Positions 55,590 to 64,000 of a stretch of DNA of 64,000 nucleotides are shown here, in pieces. Each line of letters opens with the position of its first letter. Position 1 is the first letter of the stretch. Under the pieces are notes generated by a model, which saw nothing but the letters and a program-made list of their open reading frames with translations, did no database searches and was not told where the DNA came from. This stretch comes from Diphasiastrum complanatum (taxonomy: Eukaryota; Streptophyta; Lycopodiopsida; Lycopodiales; Lycopodiaceae), in contig CM055097.1 of assembly GCA_029204225.1 (NCBI GenBank), positions 45,837,038-45,901,037 of the forward strand. The letters are read 5' to 3'. The position numbers and the translations under genes were made by a program.

Positions 55590-56575
55590 TTAACAATAAA
55601 GAGCCATCACAGCTAGAACGATGTCAGTGGAAAAGCCAACGTCACGAAGTCTTTGAATAAGCAGGGAGCATGGGACAGAATCAAAGGCTTTCTTGAAGTC
55701 CACAAAACAATAGTAAACCTTCTCCTTCTTGTGCTTGGCTTCCTCAATCAAAGCCTTGAGAGTGAAGATATGATCAGTGGCGGAATAATGGGCTCGGAAC
55801 CTTGCTTGGCTCAAAACATGTAATCTCCTGGATTCCGCCTCTGAACTCAATGCAAACTGAAGTATGGTACCATACAACTTTGCGAGAACATGCCTAATCT
55901 AATACTATGGTAATTACCAAGCATCATGGGATCCCCATTTTTGTGAATAGGGTGGATGATGTTGGTGCACCAAGAAGATGGGAAACCAGAAACAATAGCA
56001 AAATTGAGGAGATTGGCTACTGCGGGGGCAAGTATGTCAGCAGCACGAGTTAAGAGTTCAGATGACTTCAGTTTTTTGATAGCAGTAAGGACCATATCAA
56101 AAGTGAAAAAGGTGAACTCAGGTGGTCTGGGAATGATAGAGATGGCTGAGTCAATGGGTAGGGTGTATAGACTAGTAGCATAGTCGGTCCATATGCGGAG
56201 GTCATCCAGTAGAGGTGGTGGGACACGAGGGATAAACTCACGCCAAAAAGCGCTTGAGCAAGTGTTGAAAAGAAGGTCAACAAGACATTTTCCTTCGGAG
56301 CCATTGTAGGCACGCTTTTACGACGAATGATATGTACGTTGTGAGGAACGAAGAAGGTGAGGAGCATGGGTGTGTGTATGAATGACAAGATGATGGAGAG
56401 AGCGACACTCGGCGTCATACCACGAGGGACGGGGTGGAGGGGAATGGGCGGATTTACCTTCACAAGGCTTATGAGGAAAGGCTAGAGAGGTGGCTGTGTG
56501 AAGAGAGGTGGTAAGGAAAGCCGCTTGTGATTCAACTGTACCATCATGAGGAAAAGCATGGAGTAGTGAGGTCAA
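55590..56575 (-). pseudogene. LINE reverse transcriptase fragment, minus strand
   Basis: Minus strand: AIKKLKSSELLTRAADILAP, ATL-type NLLNFAIVSGFPSSWCTNII, HPIHKNGDPMMLGNYHSIRL (56095-55870), then after a frameshift LSQARFRAHYSATDHIFTLK, YYCFVDFKKAFDSVPCSLLI (55800-55640). These are the RT fingers of a plant LINE, same family as 13.4-14.2 kb and 22.1 kb. The upstream part (56575-56100) is linker between endonuclease and RT. The palm with YADD is not present: 5' and 3' truncated. Confidence 0.85.
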
Positions 56576-56899
56576 ATTTTTGGTAGATTGGCATGTTTAT
56601 AGGGCTGAAGGTATATTGTGGTGCATAGGTGAGTGTGGGTTGACGGGGGGGGGTGGGAGATTAGTGTTAATTTTAGGGTTTAGAGAGAGTTGAGACCATG
56701 CCGAGGGATGTTACATGATCCTTGAGTCATCATTGTATGTACTACATAGTATGGATTGTAACAATAGGGTGGGATTTGGGAGTTGGATTCAAGATTGATT
56801 GTTGATTGATTATAATGTACATTGCAATTTAAACACCAAAACAACACTTGTTTTTGCTATAATAGAAGGCTAGGAAAACATTCTTTAAAAAAAAAAAAA

Positions 56900-57150
56900 C
56901 TATAAGACCGATTCGTCGATTCTTTCCCAAGGTTGCCGATTTTTTCTTGTTTCAAAACTTTTTCGAAATGCCTTTTTGAAAAGGTCCATGAAACATATGA
57001 TAATGGTGTTGTTGCTATTGCTAAAGCTTAAATATTTCTGGGACCTTGAAACATCTTTTTGAAAAGGTTTTGAAATGGAAAAGAATCGGCAGCCCTGGCC
57101 CCTAGGAATGAATTGGCAAAAGGTTTTTTGTTTTTGTTTTTGTTTTTCTA
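56900..57150 (-). pseudogene. Gypsy gag scrap and (GTTTTT)n run
   Basis: Minus strand about 57030-56930 reads ICFMDLFKKAFRKSFETRKN, like CFVNLFKTPSRNAFDTGKNQ at 49.8 kb. AACATC/GACC...TTTTTGAAAAGGT recurs at 56980 and 57060, so the scrap is internally duplicated. A (GTTTTT)4 run is at about 57124-57147. Confidence 0.45.
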
Positions 57151-58763
57151 TTCTTATATTATGGCATAAACAAATGGCTTTTTTAATGTTTAGGTTGGAA
57201 TGTAGATTACAATTAATTAGCAATCAATAATTCGGAGTCCCGAAGCTTGACTCGAGAGTCGGAACTCCTGAGTCCCACCTATTGCCATGAATGACGATTT
57301 GTAGATGATAGCACATGCATGGTAGTGCATAATACATACATTGATGGTCGCGACTCAAAACTCAATGCTCATGTAACATTAAAATTTGATAGCATTTAGT
57401 GACATTGCAGTTGTTAAATCTTCAAACTTAAAAGTTGATAATGCGGCATGCCCATAGAATCTAGATCATTTAGATTTTAAAGACTACAATTAATATTTCG
57501 TATTGCTTGTTACCATAGTTCAAACTCAAGCGACAAGTTTCAAAGTATAGTACATACATGAATGATCACACATGCAGTATGTAGTTCCAACTTATCCGAA
57601 TTCCATAATCATCAATAGCAAATGACAAATTGTTACAATATCTACGAGTCTGCACTATGTACACAAGCTAAAATTAAGATTCTAATTCGTAAAGCCTGAG
57701 GAAGTTGGTCTGAATCCTGATAGCTAAAGGCTAACTAGTAATGTCTAACATGCCTCCTCCTAGTCCCTCATGATGCAGCTGCAGGCTCTGGCTCAAGACC
57801 CTCATCATCGCCACTCGGACTTTGATCCCTCCCGGAGGACTCCGAGGACTCCAAGGACTCCTCACTCTCATCCTCTGTCTCCTCTTCCTCCTCCTCTAGC
57901 TCCTCTTCCTCTATTGCTCAAGAGCTGGGACCCACAACACATACTTCCTCTACCTTGCGATGTGCAGCAGCTCAAGTGGTAGGCCTTGCACGCAAGGATG
58001 GGCAAAGGTTACAACTTGCAAGTTACGAGTTTAACCTTTGACCTTTCAAACTTTGTGATTTGTGAATTTAATAATAGACAACAAATTCCAAGCCAGAATT
58101 GATTGAAGACAACAAGGCCTCATCGTGGCGTAGTGATGAGTAGATATCCTGCTCCTCTTGTAACCTTGGTAGCAGTTTTGGAACCCTGGTCACATCGAGA
58201 TTTACCTCTAGAATTTCACTATAGTTTCAAATTAGAGTTCTAGCTTGTGACCAAAGTTCAGACTCCAAACTTTCAAGTTCAAACACATTGTAGTTTGCAC
58301 ACTAAGAAATTGCAATTTACTTGGACAAGCAACCTCAACTCTCTTGGCTTCAATAGAAGCCGCAAGTTGGCCTGCAAATACACCAACCTGTCTAATTGTG
58401 CAGTGGAGAGTCTATTCCTCTTTTTGGTATGAATAAGAGAGAATAGACTCTAGTTTCTCTCGCATGCAGTTGCCGTGCAATCTTGTGACAAGATATGTGT
58501 GACAAGCTTCTGTAGCCTCAGAACATCATTGCCATAATTGTCCCACTAGGAGATAGGCTGCAACTGTCCTTCTCGAAGTAGCACTCCTGGACACCCAAAG
58601 TCTAGTAGCTCACGCTTGCACACAATGCACTGAAATCCTTTCATGAGCGTGCACTTAAAAGGTATGTGTGTATGGCAATATAATAAGAAAGCCCCCACCA
58701 AATTACGAATGTACATTCAACATTGTAGTTGCTAGTTACAAGTTGCAACTTCCTGATAGAATA
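57151..58763. other. Intronic stretch, nothing recognised
   Basis: The open frame 57770-57982 is of low complexity (CTCCTC-rich, Pro/Leu), and 58247-58432 is unassigned. No domain was found. Confidence 0.4.
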
Positions 58764-58929
58764 GGATCATTCTTGAGTGCATGCTGCACTATAGGATCAG
58801 TGTAGACGCTTTCAATGTAAGTGATAGGAAAGGAGACTGGAGTGGCATTATCCATACCTTAAGACATTAAGATCATTCTTGAGTGCATGCTGCACTATAG
58901 GATCGGTGTAAATGCTCTCAATGTAAGTG
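58764..58929 (+). repeat. 59-bp direct repeat, 107 bp apart
   Basis: GATCATTCTTGAGTGCATGC and the next 39 bases (to CAATGTAAGTG) occur at about 58764-58822 and 58871-58929 with four mismatches by eye. Confidence 0.85.
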
Positions 58930-59829
58930 CACCATCCCCGTTGAAGCTTTGCATGACAGAGCCGCTCTTTATTTCTCCACAGATGGTGAAGGAGGCAAGC
59001 CATAGCATGCAAAGGTTGGTGGAACCACTCCCATCAGATTTGCCACTTCCACAATATTTCCTCATGCCTATAACAACTCAAAACTTAGAATTCCAAAACT
59101 AGACCGTAGCATTCAGCCTAAACTTTAAACTTAAAGAAAATTAGGGTTCAAGACTCAACTTCAAACTTAAAACTAAAGAATACAAGTCTAGACTCTGTCA
59201 GAACCTCTCTTCACTAATGGTGTTGCAGAGCGAAACTGCAGTCCAAAACTATCCATAAACTCATAAAGAAGGCCCAATGTACAACCCTATCTATCAGTAA
59301 GGCATAGGACATTGTATAGAGGTCCTATAACAACTCTATTAGTAAGCATTGGTGTCTCACCTTTCCTAATTGCTTATGGGTACACTTCAATTCAACAATA
59401 CCAGGTGTCTCTCCCTAATTTGATGGTGTGCAAGTTTTGTAATTAGTAGTATGATTTAGAGCAATAAGTGAGTAACAATATCATGACAATTTACATGAGT
59501 ATTCTCAAGTGATGCTAAACTAACTTCAAGCTACTCTCTTATATGAAAAGTAGTCTCCAAACATATGCCAATAATAATGAGGCACTTATAGTCATTTATG
59601 CTGAATTCAGAGTTTTGGGCTCCATAATGACCATATCACTAGCAAATGTCTTTAACAAAGACCAAAATCACAAATGCTGAAGTGCCCAAAAGCATAATGT
59701 GAAATTAAATCTATGGCCCAAGGTCCAAGGATACCAGTAACATAGCTGATATTGGTTTCATCTTTTTGAGATATATATCTTAGAAACCCGTTTCGACCCT
59801 TTTGGGTTGGAACGTACTGTACGTACCGT

Positions 59830-61390
59830 ACCGTTCGTTCTGGAATGTTCAGATCGGAACATTTTTTTTTTGTCTTTCATGATGCGGCAAGAGCTTCTAT
59901 GGGATGGTCATCCACTGGAGGTTGTTGATTCATATACATATTTAGGGGTACTATTCTCGGGGCCCATGTTCAACATGAGACATGCAACTATTTTTTGGAT
60001 ACGGAAGGGCTATGCCTCGCTGGTAGATTTGGAGAGACTTTGCTTCACTTCACATATCAAAGATGCGACGAGTAAGTGCCGACTCTTTGACACTATGGTT
60101 GTGCACTCAGCTATGTATGCTTCCGAGATATGGAGTACTGGCCTGACAGCTACTAATTGGACATATATCTCCCGGCTCCAGATTTGTTTGCTCTCCAGTA
60201 TGATACGGGCTAAGCCCTCAGTACCACACTAGATTATACTGGCGGAGTTCGCGGTCTCCCCCATTCAAATTGAGGCCTTATTCCATATTGTGACTTTTAT
60301 ACAAAGGCTGGATGATCTTCATGACGAGGGTACACACTATGCTGTTGCGGCCCTATCCTCATCCCGACGCCTACACTCAGAGGGACACCTTTTCTCATGG
60401 TATTCTCAGGCTTGTCGTCTCCTCTCCACATTGGGTATCCAGATCACTGACCTACCTGCGGGCACTCATCAGTACATTAGAGGCCTCCTCTACAGATCAT
60501 ATCTTCATATCACCTGGCAGGGTCCATTGGGGACCAAGAGTGATTTCTATCGTACACATTTTCTATCTCTTGATCCAGCTGGCTACCCCATACTATCTGG
60601 TTACTTGCTGAGGAGTATATCACACAGATTACAGATAGAGATGGGTCAGTTTTGGGTTTCTTCACATTAGCTGGCCATTGAGACCGGCAGATACAGTGGC
60701 ACCCCACGAGAGGACCGGCTTTGTAACATGTGTTCTATGCATGAGATTGAGGACGAATCACATTTCCTCTTCAGATGTCCAGCCTACTATGAGATTCGGG
60801 GGAGGTACTACTGCTTATTCAGAGAGCACCCAGTGACACTTTCTACCTTGCTATCCTATGAGGACCCCAAATGTGTAGCACTGATGATCCGGGAGATGCA
60901 GACTTGAGGAGGAGACTAGATACTGATACACACTCCTTGGTACAGTTGAGCATCAGTGAGTGCATATCCCGTCGGAGACAGAGATCCGACAATTCAGATG
61001 GAGAGGCCGAGATTCTAGATTCTTCTATGCATCGGCAGCAACGACCATGTCGACGGCCAGAGAGACAGTCAGCCATTAGGCCCCAGCCCAGATGGACACG
61101 GCAACAACGACGACACCGACAGCCTACCCGACGGCAGCGGTCCATGGCACACCCAGTGACACCTTCACAGCATACCATTCACCACTTCTTCCAGGCTGAT
61201 AGGCATCATGCTATTCAATTCTAGGCTGCCGGACCCTGATTGGGCCAGCCATCTTTAGGCTTCAGGCATTATATTAGCAGTTGTTTTATAGATGATTGAG
61301 CTTTAAGCTCCTATGTGCACACTTGACATGTACCTTTTCTGAGTCCTATGTACCTTAGGGTATTCAAGGACATTAATAAAATCTTTCTTC
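59830..61390 (+). pseudogene. LINE 3' half, plus strand, in intron 3
   Basis: LLWDGHPLEVVDSYTYLGVL (about 59890-59955), MRHATIFWIRKGYASL, MVVHSAMYASEIWSTGL, YISRLQICLLSSMIRAKPS: the region after the RT palm of plant LINEs. After frame changes it reaches a zinc-knuckle-like LCNMCSMHEIEDESHFLFRC (about 60720-60780) and an Arg/Gln-rich C-terminus (60871-61224, ending HHFFQADRHHAIQF). AATAAAATC at about 61375 could be its poly(A) signal; a (CT)n run follows at about 61400-61422. The 5' half is missing, as usual for LINE insertion. Confidence 0.8.
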
Positions 61391-61392
61391 TT

Positions 61393-61426
<34 letters not shown>

Positions 61427-62533
61427 TATATGGTGTTATTTGAAATTGGAATTTGTATTAGGAAGGCTTAGGATCCAGCTGTAGCTTGAGAATCAATGGT
61501 TCAGGCAGAGTTCAGAATCAGGGTTTCAGGAAAGAATAAGCCAGGAATAACTCTCAGGATGAATCAATCCAAGAAATTCACGCAAGCAGTGCCATTTTTC
61601 TTCATTCCTAGATGTGTTGTGTGCTCTTAACCTATGCCACAAATCCCACCGGTTTATTTAGTCATTTGAGAAGGGCTCATTGTAATTTCAAAATTATCCA
61701 AACTACCAGTGAAGGTCTCAAGAAAAACAATATATGATATAAAAATTGAGCGAGAATATTAATTGCTCTTACACAAAACGATCATATGATCGGTTGTAAA
61801 TGGTTTTCATGCATCAGTTTTTATGATATCTTGATTCACAAAACTAAAAGATCTACCAGCAGTCAAATCTTTATGGGCCTGTAAATTTCTGGTTATCGAT
61901 TTTCATGGGTCACTGGGCAGGTAAATTCTGAGGGACACTTGCATCTGGAATTTATTTTTATTTTAGCTCAAAAAACTTGAAGGAAACTTTTACTCATGAA
62001 GTAAGTTCCATGGCAAGCAATGAACACTTGCTGATGGCTGACGTAGGTCTTCCACCCAGAAATGGGATGCATGCACTATAATCAGAGATGGCTTTTATTC
62101 TCATCCTGATCTCGTCGGCCCCCATCCGAAAATACAAAGCTTCAGTCCATCCTGAAGATGTGAAACAAAGCCTAAGGAGATGAACAGACCCTTGCTAATG
62201 TGTTTTGTTAAGGTAGAATAGAGTCAACAAACATAATAGACAAGATATGGTTTTTTTATTCTTTGTAAAAAAATACGTATATTTAAATTTTTTTTTGGGG
62301 TCTCGTTTTAGAACGCGTTCCGTTACGGAACGAGCAACTAAGATATATATGCAGAGAGAGATAAAGGCAATCAAATTCTTTTTGCTATTTAAGGCACTGA
62401 CGAGTGAAAGTTTTACTTCTATGTTTAAGTATTAATTTTTGAATGCAAGAATCTTCTCTTATAGTGCTGCAATATGTTAGCTGTCCCTAATGACTACTTA
62501 CTTTTTGTACATTGCATTTTGGTTTTATTTCAG

Positions 62534-62617
62534 ATATTTCATGGTGCAGATAGTGACTCAATGTGGCTGCAAAGGGATTTTCACATATACATAGTGAACT
62601 TGTTCGACACAGCAAGG
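62534..62617 (+). CDS. RRP6L3: RRP6-like exonuclease, exon 4 (catalytic motif II)
   Basis: Acceptor TTTCAG at 62533, donor AGG|GTAACT at 62617, 28 codons, phase 0. It reads IFHGADSDSMWLQRDFHIYI then VNLFDTAR. GADxDxxWLQRDF is exonuclease motif II, with its Asp present. It continues exon 3 (NICK) exactly as in relatives (NICKVFHGAD) despite 10.3 kb between them. Confidence 0.93.
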
Positions 62618-62809
62618 GTAACTTCTTGAACAAATATGAATGGCCAATGTATGTAGTTGTGATAATGTAGAACAAAGCTCCATGCTCATTTTAGATACTT
62701 TTTAAGTAATTTGATGTGGTTAATTCAATGAAAGCTTGTAAATTATTTTTTTCTTTGCTGTAACAAAAAAAATGAAATGTTTAACATCGTTGACTTTGAA
62801 ATTTATTAG

Positions 62810-62896
62810 GCTTGTGATGTGCTATCAAAATCTCAACGATCATTGGCTTATCTGTTGCAATCTTATTGTGACGTCTCTACAAACAAGACATTCCAG
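62810..62896 (+). CDS. RRP6L3: RRP6-like exonuclease, exon 5
   Basis: Acceptor ATTAG at 62809, donor CAG|GTATGT at 62896, 29 codons, phase 0, after a 192-base intron. It reads ACDVLSKSQRSLAYLLQSYC then DVSTNKTFQ. The family continues with (R/K)EDWRxRPL and motif III YARTDAHYLL, which should be in the next exon. Confidence 0.92.
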
Positions 62897-64000
62897 GTAT
62901 GTCTTACCGGGCGTTTCAATCCTTAATAATTGACCCCTAATAGTAAACAATGAGTCTCCATGTTTCTTTGCTATACTCTAGGACAACAAAGCCATGCAAA
63001 ATGTTACAACTTCTATGTGGAAGGATGAGTATTATGGTTATCCCCCATGGTTATTGATGTCCACTTTTAGACTTCTGTTGTGTTAGGTCTAATTGTGACA
63101 TACATTATTTAAAACCCAAGAAACTATCCTCAAGATCACTAAAGTAATGAATCCAAATTTTGTTCCATTCATCTCTTTTGTGACTGATTAGTTTTGCTAG
63201 TAAGTTCATTCTTCTAGCTTTTGCTAGCTTTTGACCTTCGTTAGGTTAGGAATAACTTATCTCACTTGGTCTAGGACACTTACATGATTCACAAGTATTT
63301 GTAACTTTTTACAATTTGGATAATACCTCCTTTCATATCCGTAGGGGTTCAATTATAGGCCATCTGTGGGTCCTACATCAAGTACAAGGTCATTTAGACT
63401 TCATTCAAATTTTGTTGTTAGTAAGTCATGAGATTAGGCCTTTTAGTAGTAGGATAAAGTCACTTGGTCTTATCGATCATGAATTGGCATGTGGATAAGT
63501 TCGTTCGGTATTATTTGGCTACTAGCCTAATCCCACAATTTCAAGGTTCTTGTCATTTTTAGCACTTCATCTTTTTCATACGTTCCTAGCATCTTGTTTA
63601 CAAAAATCTTCGATCATTGTTCTCCGTATAGAAGGGTGCTTCTACGACAATTTGAAAAGTAGTTCAATCTATCTATCTCCAGTTTTGGGAATTCATGTTA
63701 ATTTTACCTTTTTTGTGTCATATCTTCAAGTTTTGAGATCATTGTTTCCTACAATAGGCTGCTTCACATGTGCTTTACAGCTCATTAATCTGATTTACAT
63801 TTATCATTGCTTTTTAACACTCTTCTTTAATGATTAATTTACATTCTTCTACGTATAATAACATACATTTTTATTCAAATTCACTTTTACCTAAAGATGT
63901 TTTAAAAATATTAACCACTTGATCTTTTGATCTGCAAAATAGCAGATCAATGGCTTGTTCTTGCTAGATCTTATGAAAAGTTTCTTGGCATGGAAGACTG
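62897..64000 (+). other. Downstream of exon 5: no intact next exon seen
   Basis: About 62982-63055 shows possible decayed similarity at DNA level to the expected exon (ACAACAAAGCC...AAATGTTACAA, GAAGGATGAGTATTATGG), but no frame gives EDWRQRPL or YARTDAHYLL. The last 58 bases read DQWLVLARSYEKFLGMED in one frame with an AG before it, which might open another exon; it is not a part of this family that I know. Otherwise AT-rich and non-coding. Confidence 0.35.

Larger units (their letters stand above)
52260..62533. other. Intron 3 of the RRP6-like gene (10.3 kb), filled with mobile DNA
   Basis: GT at 52260 and TTTCAG at 62533. Contents: foldback element 52530-52915, copia LTR and pol 52930-54864 (minus), (GA)n 55181-55238, LINE 55590-56575 (minus), gag scraps 56900-57075, a 59-bp direct repeat at 58764/58871, LINE 59830-61390 (plus), and unassigned AT-rich sequence elsewhere (57.2-58.7, 58.95-59.8, 61.45-62.5 kb). 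If spliced, all this is removed from the mRNA. Confidence 0.8.

Noticed and set aside
57770-57982. Pro/Leu-rich ORF
   Set aside because: Translation of a CTCCTC low-complexity stretch inside intron 3.
63943-64000. DQWLVLARSYEKFLGMED at the right edge as a further exon of the exonuclease
   Set aside because: Open for only 58 bases and unlike any part of RRP6-like proteins that I know; cannot be judged without sequence to the right.
1-64000. tRNA, rRNA, CRISPR, bacterial operon or toxin systems
   Set aside because: No cloverleaf, ribosomal or spaced-repeat structure was seen; all repeats found are LTRs, microsatellites, foldbacks or short duplications of plant type.

Overview
The window is nuclear DNA of a seed plant, most likely a flowering plant with long introns. 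The evidence is two plant-specific host genes cut up by introns, and a dense, nested fill of decayed Ty3/gypsy and Ty1/copia LTR retrotransposons plus LINEs of plant type. I see no bacterial or organellar genes, no tRNA or rRNA genes and no CRISPR array. The species cannot be named from what is visible.

Left part (1-15.7 kb): stacked retroelements. Two gypsy tails abut at about 188. A nested LTR element (359-2745, target duplication GAACT) has split one of them and carries an internal gypsy pol fragment in partly inverted order. A copia-type element reduced to an LTR, a primer-binding site and a 12-bp LTR stub (3189-4115, duplication AACTC) sits in a gypsy LTR. A gypsy chromovirus-like element with both LTRs and duplication CTTTG spans 7773-12620 but has lost the catalytic part of its reverse transcriptase. 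A LINE (12.6-14.5 kb) and a copia gag remnant (14.8-15.4 kb) follow.

Middle part (16-45 kb): on the minus strand at 16345-16621 is what looks like the first exon of a WOX13-clade homeobox gene, behind a GA/CT-rich leader; its homeobox exons were not found. Then come LTR remnants, unrecognised minus-strand coding remnants (18.5-20.6 kb), a gypsy RNase H scrap, a copia RT/RNase H with a LINE plus gypsy-gag insert (21.3-23.1 kb), an unrecognised ORF just before a minus-strand LTR (26.0-27.7 kb), a copia gag with an 80-bp tandem repeat upstream (27.7-29.2 kb), a deleted gypsy (29.5-32 kb), a copia pol split by a solo LTR (32.6-35.9 kb) and a nearly full set of gypsy domains on the minus strand (38.2-42.5 kb).

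Right part (46-64 kb): a plant RRP6-like exonuclease gene (RRP6L3 type, DEDD 3'-5' exoribonuclease) on the plus strand. Five exons fit together in phase: about 46626-46806, 51752-51996, 52161-52259, 62534-62617 and 62810-62896. Intron 1 (4.9 kb) holds minus-strand gypsy gag scraps. Intron 3 (10.3 kb) holds a foldback element, a copia RT/RNase H with LTR, two LINE fragments and other debris. The exon expected next, with the third catalytic motif, is not intact in the 1.1 kb that follow, so the gene is incomplete here or partly decayed.

No new multi-gene system was recognised. The least explained items are the ORF at 26.8-27.7 kb and the coding remnants at 18.5-20.6 kb.
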